DNA of 64,000 bases from Pseudomonas sp. 8O (GCF_902506495.1 NZ_LR733265.1:622098-686097); one strand, 5' to 3'. Positions 1-8,992 are shown, counted from the stretch's first letter. The notes: generated by a model not told the origin, from the sequence alone. Made by a program: numbers and translations.

Positions 1-2
1 TG

Positions 3-980
3 CTGCTTCGTAACTTCGTCTCTTTCCAGGCGTTCTATTCGCGTCAGGAAAAGGCCGTGTTCCAGGCGGGCGTGCTCTACATCGACGGCAAGAGCTGCGA
101 GCTGGTGGTCGAGGTCGACAACGTCGAGGCCCACGCCAAGGTAGCGGCGGCCAGCGACTGCTTCCTGCTCTACTGCGCCTGCACCCGTCGCGGTGAGCCG
201 GTGCGGGGCAAGGAAAGCCTGAATATCGTGGTGGCGGTGACTGCCGGTGGCGAGGGTGATCTGCAGGCAGGGCGCCACGGCCTGTTCTATGACCGCGAGG
301 GCAACGACTGGGATGCCACCGTGGTCAAGGTGGTACAGCACGCGATCAGCATTCGCGAAGCGTTCTGGTCGCCGTATCGACGCGTTTCCAAGCTGGTATC
401 CGATCAGGTGCAGAAGCTTGCGGCCAGTCGCGACGCCGACATGGTCAGCAAGACCGCAGCCAAGGTCGGCGAAACCGGGGCAGCCGCCACGCCTACCCCG
501 GCCTTCGATATCGCCAAGTTTGCCGGTATCTTCGCGGCCATCGGCCTGGCGGTCGGCGCCCTGGGCACGGCGCTGGCGGCGGTGGTCACAGGGATTCTGT
601 CGTTGGCCTTGTGGCAGGTTCCGCTGCTACTGCTCTGCGTGCTGCTGGCCATTTCCGGCCCGGCCATGCTGCTGGCCTGGTTCAAGCTGCGTCGTCGCAG
701 CCTGGGGCCGATCCTCGATGGCAACGGCTGGGCGGTGAATGCCCAGGCGCGCATCAGCATTCCCTTCGGCACCGCGCTCACGCAGATGGCGGAACTGCCC
801 GAGGGCAGCGACCGTGCATTGCGCGATCCCTATGCCAACAAATCGCTGGTGTGGCCCTGGATACTGGCGTTGCTGCTGGCGCTGGGCCTGGGTTACTACG
901 CCTGGAGCAACGGCGTGTTCAGCCCGGAGCCAGAGGTGCCGGCCGAAGCGGCTGCGCCTGTCGACGCCGCGGCTGGCTGA
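3..980 (+). CDS. Membrane protein of unknown function (3' part, truncated by window edge)
   Basis: The reading frame is open from base 3, upstream of a possible GTG at 57, so this is most likely the C-terminal part of a longer protein that begins before the window. About 325 residues are visible. The first 150 are soluble with mixed charge. An Ala/Thr/Pro-rich linker follows, then two or three strongly hydrophobic segments (roughly bases 510-690) with a basic stretch (KLRRR) after them. A further transmembrane helix lies near bases 850-905 (begins VWPWILALLLALGLGYY), and the tail is Pro/Glu/Ala-rich. I do not recognise the family and assign no function. It is followed by a REP pair and convergent with the sirtuin gene. 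Confidence 0.7.
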   Translation: MLRNFVSFQAFYSRQEKAVFQAGVLYIDGKSCELVVEVDNVEAHAKVAAASDCFLLYCACTRRGEPVRGKESLNIVVAVTAGGEGDLQAGRHGLFYDREGNDWDATVVKVVQHAISIREAFWSPYRRVSKLVSDQVQKLAASRDADMVSKTAAKVGETGAAATPTPAFDIAKFAGIFAAIGLAVGALGTALAAVVTGILSLALWQVPLLLLCVLLAISGPAMLLAWFKLRRRSLGPILDGNGWAVNAQARISIPFGTALTQMAELPEGSDRALRDPYANKSLVWPWILALLLALGLGYYAWSNGVFSPEPEVPAEAAAPVDAAAG

Positions 981-1024
981 GGGACAACTGTAGGGGCCGC
1001 GCCCCGCGGGCTCCTAGCGTTGTT

Positions 1025-1085
1025 GTAGGAGCCGGCTTGCCGGCGATCCTGCATGACGCTGATCGCCAGCAAGCTGGCTCCTACA
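1025..1085. repeat. REP inverted pair (REPIN-like)
   Basis: One copy of GTAGGAGCCGGCTTGCCGGC is followed about 15 bases later by its diverged inverted copy (GCCAGCAAGCTGGCTCCTAC). The same element recurs about ten times in this window. It lies between convergent genes, where it could fold as a hairpin in both transcripts. Confidence 0.85.
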
Positions 1086-1098
1086 AGGTCTGTGGCTC

Positions 1099-1806
1099 TT
1101 AGCTCGTCAACAGCTCCGCCACCCAGCGCGGTAGCTGTTCGGTAGCCGGGCCGTAGCGTTTTTCCGCGAACAGCGAATGGCCCTGGCTCGGCTCCAGATT
1201 GATCTCCAGCGTATGCGCGCCCGCGCGACGTGCCTGTTCGACGAAACCAGCCGCCGGGTAGACGTGCCCCGAGGTGCCGATGCTGACGAACAGCTCGCAC
1301 TGCTCCAGCGCATCGTAGATGCGCTCCATGTGATAGGGCATCTCGCCGAACCAGACAATATCCGGGCGTAAGGTGCCGACCAGCCCGCAGCATGTGCAGG
1401 GCTGCGTGACAGGCATGTCCTCCAGCAATGGAAAACGCTGCTGGCTGTTGCTGCAGAGCATCGATTGCAACTCACCATGCATGTGCAGCAGGCGTTTGGA
1501 ACCGGCGCGTTCGTGCAGGTTGTCGACGTTCTGCGTGACCAGCAGGAACTCGCCCTGCCAACCAGCCTCCAGCTCGGCCAGGGCCAGGTGCCCGGCATTG
1601 GGTGCTATGGCCGGGTCGCGCAACTGCGCGCGGCGCATGTCGTAGAAACGTTGCACCAGTGTCGGGTTGCGAGCGAAGCCTTCGGGCGTGGCCACCTCTT
1701 CGATGCGGTGGTCTTCCCAGAGGCCGTCGGCGGCGCGGAAGGTGCGGATTCCGCTCTCGGCGGAGATGCCGGCGCCAGTGAGGATGACGATATTGGGATG
1801 GGGCAT
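1099..1806 (-). CDS. cobB: NAD-dependent protein deacylase, CobB-type sirtuin
   Basis: This is a class III (NAD-consuming) lysine deacylase of 235 residues, the usual bacterial CobB size. The N-terminal NAD-binding signature [11 protein letters not shown] is at residues 10-20, followed by FR. The [12 protein letters not shown] segment with the catalytic MHG histidine and the CTCCG part of the zinc site are present. The Tyr-x-x-Arg pair (YDMR) that gives SIRT5/CobB-type enzymes affinity for succinyl-lysine is retained, so desuccinylase activity is likely as well as deacetylase. WFGEMPY and SIGTSG are further family signatures. It stands alone, convergent with the upstream partial gene. The physiological targets cannot be read from the sequence. 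Confidence 0.93.
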   Translation of the reverse strand: MPHPNIVILTGAGISAESGIRTFRAADGLWEDHRIEEVATPEGFARNPTLVQRFYDMRRAQLRDPAIAPNAGHLALAELEAGWQGEFLLVTQNVDNLHERAGSKRLLHMHGELQSMLCSNSQQRFPLLEDMPVTQPCTCCGLVGTLRPDIVWFGEMPYHMERIYDALEQCELFVSIGTSGHVYPAAGFVEQARRAGAHTLEINLEPSQGHSLFAEKRYGPATEQLPRWVAELLTS

Positions 1807-1842
1807 GTTGGCTCCGAAGCAGATCCCACTAGGTGCGGCGCT

Positions 1843-2148
1843 TCAGCAGGGCTTGCCGTTGGTGCGGTTGTCAGCTGGCTGTACGCACACCTGCTCAACG
1901 ATGGATTGAATCTGGGGGCTCTTGTCGCGAATGCTGCTGGTGAAGCTGCTGATAAAACGTTCGGCTGAAGCGGCATCGTCAAAGCGTCGCGCACCATTGA
2001 GGTTGCCGGTGTAGGAGCCGTTGCTGGACGCATAGCACTGTTGGTAGCCGCTGCACTTGAGTGCAACGACCCATACCGTCGAGTTGACCAGCACTCCAGC
2101 TTGAGCAAGGCCTGTGACTAATAGCAGTGAGAGAAGGGCTACGCGCAT
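1843..2148 (-). CDS. Small secreted protein of unknown function
   Basis: A 101-residue protein starting MRVALLSLLLVTGLAQA, a clear Sec signal peptide with an AQA cleavage site. I prefer this start at 2148 over an upstream ATG at 2175 because it puts the signal peptide at the N-terminus. The predicted mature part of about 84 residues has four cysteines (KCSGYQQC near its start, two near the C-terminus), compatible with two disulfides in the periplasm. I do not recognise a domain. It lies 36 bases upstream of cobB on the same strand, but nothing links the two functionally. Confidence 0.65.
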   Translation of the reverse strand: MRVALLSLLLVTGLAQAGVLVNSTVWVVALKCSGYQQCYASSNGSYTGNLNGARRFDDAASAERFISSFTSSIRDKSPQIQSIVEQVCVQPADNRTNGKPC

Positions 2149-2292
2149 ATCGAGAACTCCTGTAGTCGAAAGCACGAGAGTAGCGGTTGGGGGACGCTTC
2201 GGCTATCGGATACTGGCATCTGTGCTCGGTTTGCTCAGGGGTATAGGGCGGCATAACCCGCCGGTTCGATCATTGTTGGCGTGCTCTGGGTC

Positions 2293-3000
2293 TCATCCCC
2301 GTTCGCTCATTGCCGCCAGCGCCACCGAGGCGGCGGCGGTGCGGGTTTCCACGCCCAGCTTCACGTACACGTGCTCCAGATGCTTGTTCACTGTGCGTGG
2401 GCTGAGGCCGAGGATGTCGCCGATGTCGCGGTTGGTCTTGCCACAGGCTACCCAACGTAGCACCTGTACTTCACGCTCGGTGAGCTGGAAGCGCGCCGAT
2501 AGCTTGGCATGCGCCGGGGCATCATCGAGGCTGAGGTTGACTGGTCTCGACGCCGCACGTGCAGCCTGCAGAATGCGCGCGGTGCGCAAATGCGAGGCGA
2601 CGCGGGCGAGCACTTCCTCGGGGTTGATCGGCTTGGTCACGTAGTCGATACCGCCAGCCTCGAAGCCCTGCACCACGTGCTCGCTGTCGGTCAGTGCGGT
2701 CATGAACAGCACCGGGATATCGGCGCTGCTCGGCTCGGCCTTGATTCGCCGGCAGGTCTCGAAACCATCCATCCCCGGCATCATCGCGTCGAGCAGGATC
2801 AGGTCGGGCCTGCGTCGCTGGATGCGGCCCAAAGCGCTTGCGCCGTCCAGCGCTACCAGCACCATGTAGCCGGCGTCGTCGAGAGCGTCGGAGAGCAGCG
2901 CGAGGTTGTCCGGTGTGTCGTCGACGATGAGGATGATGCCGCGCTCGGCCGACAGGCTGGCGGGCGAGTACGACTCAGACTGGTGGAGCGGCGCATTCAT
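2293..3000 (-). CDS. LuxR/NarL-family response regulator
   Basis: A 235-residue two-component response regulator. The receiver domain (about residues 22-140) has the acidic pair in LIVDDTPDN, the phospho-acceptor Asp in LILLDAMMPGMDG, the T/S switch in FMTALTD and the Lys in VTKPINPEE. The C-terminal LuxR-type helix-turn-helix (about residues 168-232) carries LTEREVQVLRWVACGKTNRD and LGLSPRTVNKHLEHVYVKL. A strong ribosome binding site (GGAGG) precedes the ATG, inside the end of the sensor kinase gene, which overlaps it by 26 bases. The pair is therefore translationally coupled. Context suggests it activates the divergent amide/urea transporter and fmdA; the candidate binding sites are described separately. 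Confidence 0.93.
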   Translation of the reverse strand: MNAPLHQSESYSPASLSAERGIILIVDDTPDNLALLSDALDDAGYMVLVALDGASALGRIQRRRPDLILLDAMMPGMDGFETCRRIKAEPSSADIPVLFMTALTDSEHVVQGFEAGGIDYVTKPINPEEVLARVASHLRTARILQAARAASRPVNLSLDDAPAHAKLSARFQLTEREVQVLRWVACGKTNRDIGDILGLSPRTVNKHLEHVYVKLGVETRTAAASVALAAMSERG

Positions 3001-6000
3001 GTTCGGCCTCCTTCAGTTGGCGGTTGAATTCATCGAGCTGGAAGTTCTTCACCAGTAGGCGCAAGGCGGCGGTGAAGCCCGCGCAGGCCGGGTCGCGCTG
3101 GTCGATATCGTCCAGGCGTCTCTGGATGCCGCGCACGTAACCCAGAGCGCCCAGTTCGCGCAGCGCCTGCAGGTCGTCGCTGCCCGGCAATGTGATGGCT
3201 GCAGGCTGCGGCAACTGCTCCTGAGTGCGGCGCAGCCATGTCAGGCCGAGCTGGTGCTGAATGCGCTCCAGCAACTGCGGGGTGTACACCGGTTTGGCCA
3301 GGTAGTCGTCGCAGGCAGCGGCGACGCTGCGTTCGCGGTCGTCGGTGAAAGCATTGGCGGAGATCACGATGATCGGCGCCTGGCAGCGTGTGTTGCGGCG
3401 AATCAGGCGAGTGGTTTCCCAGCCGTCCATCTGCGGCATGGACAGGTCCATCAGGATCAACGCCGGGTTGTGCAGCGCCACCTGGCGAATCGCTTCCTGG
3501 CCACTGGCTGCCTGGATCACCTCGAAACCCAGCGGTTCGAGCATGCCGGCCAGCACGCGGCGATGTTCGAGGTGATCGTCCACCACCAGGATCAGCCTGC
3601 GCTCGCCCTGGTAGCCGGTGATGTCGTGCTCGACATGCACCACCGCCTGCGGCACCCGTACTTCGGAGAGGAACAGGCGCACCTGAAAGCACGTGCCCTG
3701 GCCGGCTTGGCTGTGTACGGAGAGCTCGCCGCCCATCAGCGAAGTGAGCATGCGCGTGATGGTCAGGCCGAGGCCTACACCGTTGTCCTGGCGAATCAGG
3801 TCGCCGCGTTCGAAGGGCTGGAAGATCCGCTCGATCTGCTCCGGGGCGATGCCAATACCAGTGTCGATGATCTCGAAGGTGGCTGTCTCGCGCATGTAGC
3901 CGACGCGCAGACGTACTTCGCCGCGCTCGGTAAAGCGCACGGCGTTGCCCAGCAGGTTGATCAGAATCTGCCGCACGCGTTTCTCGTCGCCGCGCACTAC
4001 TGCCGGCATGCGGCCGATGCATTCGAGGCGAAAGCGCAGGCCTTTCTCGGCCGCCTGCGGGGTGAACATGCGCTCGATCTGGTCGATGAACTCCGGAAAG
4101 GGTATTTCCGCCAGTTCCAGGTGCAGTTTGCCGGCCTCGATCTTGGCCACGTCGAGCAGGCCATCGATCAAAGACAGCAAGTGCGAGCCACTGCGCAGGA
4201 TGGTGGCCAGGGCATCCTTGTGCTGGTTCTGCATGGCCGCGTCGCGCTGCAGGATCTGGGTGTAGCCAAGGATGCTGTTGAGTGGTGTACGCAGCTCGTG
4301 CGACAGCCCGGTGACGTAGCGGCTCTTCGCCGCATTGGCCGATTCGGCGGCTTCCTTGGCCTGCTGCAGGGCTTCGTCGGTCTTGCGGTGGGCTTCGATC
4401 TCCTGCATCAGCAGCAGGGTCTGACGGTCCGATTCCTCTTGCGCCACACGTCGGCTTTCGCGGGTCAGCACCAGCCACCAGGCGAGCATGGCGGCGAATA
4501 GCGAGAGCGTCAGGAAGGCCTTGAGGAAAGCCTGGAACAGTGTCTGGCGGACTTCCGGCTCCTGTGTCAGCAGGCTTAGCGACACCTGGCTGTAGATCAA
4601 CGCCAGTGCGCCGAACAGCATCAGTACCAGCAGGCATAGCAGGCCCAGGTATTGCGCCAGACGGCTGTGCAGGCGCGGGATGGAGACGCGCGGGAAGAGC
4701 CAGCCGATGAAGTCGTCGAGCTGATCGCTCAGGCGGGCTCTGGGTTTGCAGCGATCCTCGCAGCGCGCGTCGAGCGAGCAGCACAGTGAGCAGATCGGTG
4801 CGCCATAGGCGGGGCAGTGTGCGGTGTCTGGTTCTTCGAAACGGTTGTTGCACAGACCGCACTGCACCTGGCCGGCCTCTGTGTGGGGATAAAGCAGGTG
4901 CGGCTGGCGTTCGCGGGCAATGTAGTAACGCCCGCCGGTGAGCCAGGCCAACAGCGGTGCCAACAAAAATGCCGAGCACAGCGCGACGGCCGGTGAGGCC
5001 GCTTGCGCCAGGGCGCCGAACAGGCCGCCGTGGGCGAGGACCGAGAGCAGGGAGGCGATCAGCATGGCGCCGACGCCCACCGGGTTGATGTCGTAGAGGT
5101 GCGCGCGCTTGAACTCGATGTACTTGGGTGACAGGCCCAGCGGCTTGTTGATCACCAGGTCGGCCACCAGCGCGCCGATCCAGGCGATGGCGATATTGGC
5201 GTAGAGGCCGAGCACTTCCTCGATCGCCTCGAACACGCCCAGCTCCATCAGCATCAGGGCGATGGCCACGTTGAACACCAGCCATACCACGCGACCAGGA
5301 TGGCTGTGGGTGATGCGGGCGAAGAAGTTCGACCAGGCCAGCGAGCCGGCATAAGCGTTGGTGACGTTGATCTTCACCTGGCTGACGATGACGAACAGCA
5401 CCATGGCCGCCAGTGCCCATTGCGGCGAGGCGAACACGTAGTTGAAGGCCACCAGGTACATCTGCGTCGGCTCGGCCGCGCGCTCCATGGGAATTTCATG
5501 CTGCAGGGCGAGAAAGGCGAGGAAGGCGCCTGCGAGCATCTTCAGCGCGCCGGGGATGATCCAGCCAGGGCCTGCCAGGAGGAGCGCCGTCCACCAGCGC
5601 ACGCGGTTGGCGCGAGTTTTCTCCGGCAAAAAGCGCAGGTAATCGACCTGCTCGCCGATCTGCGTGATCAGGGCCAGGGCGACGGTGCAGGCAGCGCCGA
5701 AGTGCAGCAGGTTGAAGCTGCCGGGGTCGCCCTCACGGCCGGCGAAGCTGGTCCAGTCCGATAGTGCCTCGGGGTTCTTGGCGATGACGAACACATAGGG
5801 CAGCACCAGCAGAAACAGCCACACGGGCTGCGTCCACATCTGCAGGCGGTTGATCAGGGTGATGCCGTAGGCCACCAGCGGAATGATGATGATCGAGCAG
5901 ATCACATAGGCCAGGGCCAACGGGATGTCGAAGTACAGCTCCAGGGCCAGGGCCATGATCGCCGCTTCGAGGGCGAAGAACAGGAAGGTGAAGCTGGCGT

Positions 6001-6370
6001 AGATCAGCGAGGTGATGGTCGAGCCGATGTAGCCGAAACCGGCGCCACGTGTCAGCAGGTCCATGTCCAGGCCGGAGCGGGCGGCGTAGTAGCTGATCGG
6101 TAGGCCGGTGAGGAAGATCACCAGGCTGACCGCGAGGATCGCCCACAGGGTGTTGGTGAAGCCGTAGGACAGCGCCAGGGCGCCGCCGATGGCTTCCAGG
6201 GCGAGGAACGACACGGCGCCGAGCGCGGTGTTGGCGATGCGCAGTTCCGACCATTTGCGGAACGACCTGGGCGTGAAGCGCAGGGCGTAATCCTCCATGG
6301 TCTCGTCGGCGACCCAGGCGTTGTAGTCGCGACGGATCTTGATGATGCGCTGGGTGCCGGTTGGCTGCAC
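2975..6370 (-). CDS. Hybrid sensor histidine kinase with NCS1 permease-like N-terminus and receiver domain
   Basis: A 1131-residue inner-membrane protein with an unusual order of domains. Residues about 30-470 look like an NCS1 (cytosine/purine/hydantoin) permease with around twelve transmembrane helices. Residues about 503-542 are a Cys-rich cluster (CGLCNNRF, CSLCCSLDARCEDRC) that looks like a metal site. Two more helices follow near 573-635 and then a coiled coil. The HisKA domain (SHELRTPLNSILGY, about 689) and HATPase domain (NLLGNAVRFTERG; DTGIGI; GVGLGLTITRML) are intact. A receiver domain at about 922-1036 has its Asp in LILMDLSMPQMDG. The start is GTG with AGGA upstream. It probably senses an amide or urea-like compound, or transport flux, and feeds the LuxR regulator encoded next to it. 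The ligand is inferred from context only. Confidence 0.9.
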   Translation of the reverse strand: MQPTGTQRIIKIRRDYNAWVADETMEDYALRFTPRSFRKWSELRIANTALGAVSFLALEAIGGALALSYGFTNTLWAILAVSLVIFLTGLPISYYAARSGLDMDLLTRGAGFGYIGSTITSLIYASFTFLFFALEAAIMALALELYFDIPLALAYVICSIIIIPLVAYGITLINRLQMWTQPVWLFLLVLPYVFVIAKNPEALSDWTSFAGREGDPGSFNLLHFGAACTVALALITQIGEQVDYLRFLPEKTRANRVRWWTALLLAGPGWIIPGALKMLAGAFLAFLALQHEIPMERAAEPTQMYLVAFNYVFASPQWALAAMVLFVIVSQVKINVTNAYAGSLAWSNFFARITHSHPGRVVWLVFNVAIALMLMELGVFEAIEEVLGLYANIAIAWIGALVADLVINKPLGLSPKYIEFKRAHLYDINPVGVGAMLIASLLSVLAHGGLFGALAQAASPAVALCSAFLLAPLLAWLTGGRYYIARERQPHLLYPHTEAGQVQCGLCNNRFEEPDTAHCPAYGAPICSLCCSLDARCEDRCKPRARLSDQLDDFIGWLFPRVSIPRLHSRLAQYLGLLCLLVLMLFGALALIYSQVSLSLLTQEPEVRQTLFQAFLKAFLTLSLFAAMLAWWLVLTRESRRVAQEESDRQTLLLMQEIEAHRKTDEALQQAKEAAESANAAKSRYVTGLSHELRTPLNSILGYTQILQRDAAMQNQHKDALATILRSGSHLLSLIDGLLDVAKIEAGKLHLELAEIPFPEFIDQIERMFTPQAAEKGLRFRLECIGRMPAVVRGDEKRVRQILINLLGNAVRFTERGEVRLRVGYMRETATFEIIDTGIGIAPEQIERIFQPFERGDLIRQDNGVGLGLTITRMLTSLMGGELSVHSQAGQGTCFQVRLFLSEVRVPQAVVHVEHDITGYQGERRLILVVDDHLEHRRVLAGMLEPLGFEVIQAASGQEAIRQVALHNPALILMDLSMPQMDGWETTRLIRRNTRCQAPIIVISANAFTDDRERSVAAACDDYLAKPVYTPQLLERIQHQLGLTWLRRTQEQLPQPAAITLPGSDDLQALRELGALGYVRGIQRRLDDIDQRDPACAGFTAALRLLVKNFQLDEFNRQLKEAEHECAAPPV

Positions 6371-6421
6371 GGGCGATTCCTGCTGGCGTTATCGGGTAAG
6401 ACCGTCCCTGTCGCGCGTTCC

Positions 6422-6491
6422 TGTAGGAGCCGGCTTGCCGGCGATGTGCCCTGATCAGACGATGCTGATCGCCCGCAAGCGGGCTCCTACA
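6422..6491. repeat. REP inverted pair
   Basis: GTAGGAGCCGGCTTGCCGGC, then a roughly 25-base loop, then the inverted variant GCCCGCAAGCGGGCTCCTAC. The second half uses the CCCGC...GCGGG variant of the stem, also seen in several other copies here. Confidence 0.85.
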
Positions 6492-6607
6492 GGGAGGATG
6501 TCAGCAACTTCCATGCCCTGGCTCAGCGAGGCCTCTGCCGCGCGCGCGGGCTTCTGTCTGCCTGGTTTTTCTGCGCTCAGCTTGCACCAGCGTGGCGCAG
6601 GGCGCTG

Positions 6608-6623
6608 TACGTCAGATGACGTA
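6608..6623. promoter_or_regulatory. Candidate response-regulator operator, site 1
   Basis: TACGTCAGATGACGTA is a perfect 7-bp inverted repeat around a 2-base centre. It begins 22 bases (about two helical turns) before a second copy. Related 16-mers occur at 6630-6645 and 11979-11994, all beginning TACGTCA and ending CGTA. Assignment to the neighbouring LuxR-type regulator is inference. Confidence 0.55.
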
Positions 6624-6629
6624 TGCCCT

Positions 6630-6645
6630 TACGTCATGCTGCGTA
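6630..6645. promoter_or_regulatory. Candidate response-regulator operator, site 2
   Basis: TACGTCATGCTGCGTA keeps the outer TACG...CGTA of site 1 with a less symmetric centre. It ends 81 bases before the substrate-binding-protein ATG. The related site before fmdA ends 84 bases before its ATG, so position relative to the gene is conserved. Confidence 0.55.
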
Positions 6646-6726
6646 TACCCCGCTCGGTGGGGCAAACGCATCCTTGCTGCGAAGCCGGCGTGGTTCGGCA
6701 CGAATAACCAGCACAGGAGCACGACC

Positions 6727-7959
6727 ATGGACTCTCAACCGATTCGACTTCTTCCACGCCGGCTGGCGGTGGGGGCGGCAGCGCTCTCGCTGCTGGCTGC
6801 CAGCCTGTTCAGCCACGTGGCCAGCGCCGAGGTGAACACCACCGGTCTGGCGGTGACCGACAGCGAGGTCACGGTTGGCATTCTGCATTCGGCCACCGGC
6901 ACCATGGCCATTTCCGAAACCGGTTCGATTCAGGCCGAGCGTCTGGCCATCGAGCAGATCAACGCCAGCGGCGGCGTGCTCGGCCGGCAGATCAAGGTCG
7001 TTCAGGAAGATGGGGCTTCCGACTGGCCAACCTTCGCTGAGAAGGCGCGCAAGCTGCTGGTCGGCGACAAGGTCGCTACCGTATTCGGCTGCTGGACTTC
7101 GGCTTCGCGCAAGGCGGTGCTGCCAGTGTTCGAGAAGGAAAATGGCCTGCTCTACTACCCAACCTTCTACGAAGGCCTGGAGCAGTCGAAGAACGTCATC
7201 TACACCGGCCAGGAAGCCACTCAGCAGATCCTCGCAGGCCTGGACTGGGTCGCCAAGGAGAAGGGCGCGAAGACTTTCTACCTGCTGGGCTCGGACTACA
7301 TCTGGCCGCGCACCTCGATGAAGATCGCGCGCAAGCACATCGAGAACGTGCTCGGCGGCAAGGTGGTCGGTGAAGAGTACTACCCGCTGGGCAACACTCA
7401 GTTCGGCTCGCTGATCAACAAGATCAAGCTGCGCAAGCCAGACGTGGTGTTCGCTGCCGTGGTCGGTGGCTCCAACGTCGCCTTCTACAAGCAGATGAAG
7501 GCCGCCGGCGTCACCGCCGACAAGCAGACCCTGCTGACCCTGTCGGTCACCGAAGACGAGCTGCTGGGTATCGGCGGCGAGAACATGGCCGGCTTCTACG
7601 CCTCGATGAAGTACTTTCAGAGCCTGGACAACCCGAACAACGCTGCCTTCGTCGAAGCCTTCAAGGCCAAGTACGGCAAGGACGCGGTGATCGGTGACGT
7701 GACCCAGGCCGCCTATCTCGGCCCGTGGCTGTGGAAAGCCGCCGTGGAGAAAGCCGGCAGCTTCGACATCGACAAGGTGGTCGCCGCTTCCCCGGGCATC
7801 GAGCTGGGCACCGCGCCGGAAGGCTACGTCAAGGTGCATGACAACCATCACCTGTGGAGCAAGACCCGCATCGGTGAAGTGCAGAAGGACGGTCAGTTCA
7901 AGGTGGTGTTCGAGTCCGACCTGATCGAGCCGAACCCCTTCCCGGAAGGCTACCAGTAA
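6727..7959 (+). CDS. urtA: Amide/urea ABC transporter, periplasmic substrate-binding protein (UrtA/FmdD type)
   Basis: A 410-residue type 1 periplasmic binding protein of the branched-chain amino acid/urea/amide group. The ATG at 6727 has AGGAG upstream. It is followed by a basic N-region (LLPRR) and a long hydrophobic signal ending in VASA. The mature protein contains VTVGILHSATGTMAISE, VFGCWTSASRK and LLYYPTFYEG, which match the UrtA/FmdD subfamily. It should deliver urea or short-chain amides to the membrane subunits encoded downstream. Next to fmdA and amiE rather than urease genes, formamide or acetamide is more likely than urea; this is inference. A longer frame from 6592 exists but would place the operator sites close to or inside the coding region. 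Confidence 0.88.
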   Translation: MDSQPIRLLPRRLAVGAAALSLLAASLFSHVASAEVNTTGLAVTDSEVTVGILHSATGTMAISETGSIQAERLAIEQINASGGVLGRQIKVVQEDGASDWPTFAEKARKLLVGDKVATVFGCWTSASRKAVLPVFEKENGLLYYPTFYEGLEQSKNVIYTGQEATQQILAGLDWVAKEKGAKTFYLLGSDYIWPRTSMKIARKHIENVLGGKVVGEEYYPLGNTQFGSLINKIKLRKPDVVFAAVVGGSNVAFYKQMKAAGVTADKQTLLTLSVTEDELLGIGGENMAGFYASMKYFQSLDNPNNAAFVEAFKAKYGKDAVIGDVTQAAYLGPWLWKAAVEKAGSFDIDKVVAASPGIELGTAPEGYVKVHDNHHLWSKTRIGEVQKDGQFKVVFESDLIEPNPFPEGYQ

Positions 7960-7972
7960 CACTTCTCTCCTC

Positions 7973-8038
7973 GTAGGAGCCCGCTTGCGGGCGATCCATG
8001 GCGCCTCACGGGCCGATCGCCGGCAAGCCGGCTCCTAC
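7973..8038. repeat. REP inverted pair between urtA and urtB
   Basis: GTAGGAGCCCGCTTGCGGGC paired with GCCGGCAAGCCGGCTCCTAC. It fills most of the 112-base gap after the substrate-binding-protein gene. Such a hairpin could protect the urtA message or lower read-through into urtB. Confidence 0.85.
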
Positions 8039-8071
8039 CGGCTTTTCTCTTTTCTTCTGGAGACCATCGAC

Positions 8072-8989
8072 ATGGAATGGCTATCGGAATTCGGCGCCAT
8101 CGCAGCCATGCAGGGGTTCAACGGCTTGTCCGTGTTCTGCGTGCTGCTGCTGATGGCTCTGGGGCTGGCGATTATCTTCGGGCAGATGGGCGTGATCAAC
8201 ATGGCGCATGGCGAGTTTCTCACCATCGGCGCCTACACCACCTTCGTGGTGTCTTCACTGACGTCCAGCTACGCACCGGCCTTCGGGCCTTACTATTTCT
8301 TCTTCGCGATCATCCTCTCGTTCTTCATCGCCGGCGCCATCGGCTGGCTGGTGGAATGGGCGATGATCAGCAAGCTCTACCAGCGTCCGCTGGACACCTT
8401 GCTGGCTACCTGGGGCCTGTCCCTGGTGATGCAGCAGGGCTTTCGCTCGATCTTCGGCGCGCGGGAAGTCAGCGCGACGTTGCCGGATTGGCTGATGGGC
8501 TCGTGGAACCCGACCGAGGCCATCGACATTCCGCGCAATGGCCTGTTCGTCATGGGCCTGACCCTGCTGCTCACCGCCTTGCTGTTTCTGATGATCTACC
8601 GCTCGCGCTGGGGCCTGCAGGTGCGCGCCACCATGCAGAATCGGGTGATGGCGCGTTCCGTGGGCATCAACACCAAGCGCGTCGACCGCATGACCTTCGC
8701 CCTGGGCTGTGGCGTGGCAGGCGTTGCAGGCGCTGCTTTCACCACCATCGGCTCGACTGGGCCTACGGCAGGTTCGCTGTACATCGTCGACACCTTCCTG
8801 GTGGTGGTGTTCGGCGGCGCCTCCAGCTTGCTCGGCACCATCGCCTCGGCCTTCAGCATCGCCCAGGCGCAATCGCTGCTGGAGTTCTTCACCAGCGGTT
8901 CGATGGCCAAGGTGTTCACCCTTTCCGCCGTGGTGCTGATCCTGATGCTGCGCCCGCAGGGGCTGTTCTCGGCCAAGGTGCGCAAATGA
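8072..8989 (+). CDS. urtB: Amide/urea ABC transporter permease (UrtB type)
   Basis: A 305-residue membrane protein of the LivH/UrtB permease family, starting MEWLSEFGAIAAMQGFNGLS with a TGGAGA ribosome binding site. An alternative upstream ATG at 7985 would begin inside the REP hairpin and is unlikely. Eight or so transmembrane stretches are visible. Family features include GQMGVINMAHGEF near residue 45 and VVVFGGASSLLGT near the C-terminus. It is shorter than urease-linked UrtB proteins that carry a long periplasmic N-terminal extension. It pairs with the next gene product to form the pore. Confidence 0.87.
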   Translation: MEWLSEFGAIAAMQGFNGLSVFCVLLLMALGLAIIFGQMGVINMAHGEFLTIGAYTTFVVSSLTSSYAPAFGPYYFFFAIILSFFIAGAIGWLVEWAMISKLYQRPLDTLLATWGLSLVMQQGFRSIFGAREVSATLPDWLMGSWNPTEAIDIPRNGLFVMGLTLLLTALLFLMIYRSRWGLQVRATMQNRVMARSVGINTKRVDRMTFALGCGVAGVAGAAFTTIGSTGPTAGSLYIVDTFLVVVFGGASSLLGTIASAFSIAQAQSLLEFFTSGSMAKVFTLSAVVLILMLRPQGLFSAKVRK

Positions 8990-8992
8990 AAC

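Larger units (their letters stand above)
6371..6726. other. Divergent intergenic region between sensor kinase and amide/urea transporter
   Basis: This 356-base gap holds no supported gene. It contains a REP pair near the kinase side and two 16-bp near-palindromes near the transporter side. The promoters for both divergent units should lie here, but I cannot pick out convincing -35/-10 boxes by eye. Confidence 0.6.

Noticed and set aside
6640..6726. Sigma-54 promoter before urtA (expected for nitrogen genes)
   Set aside because: No GG-N10-GC element of acceptable quality was found; the same check before fmdA also failed by spacing.
6592..6726. Longer start for the UrtA-type protein at 6592
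   Set aside because: It would put both 16-bp operator-like sites inside the coding region and bury the signal peptide; the ATG at 6727 has AGGAG.
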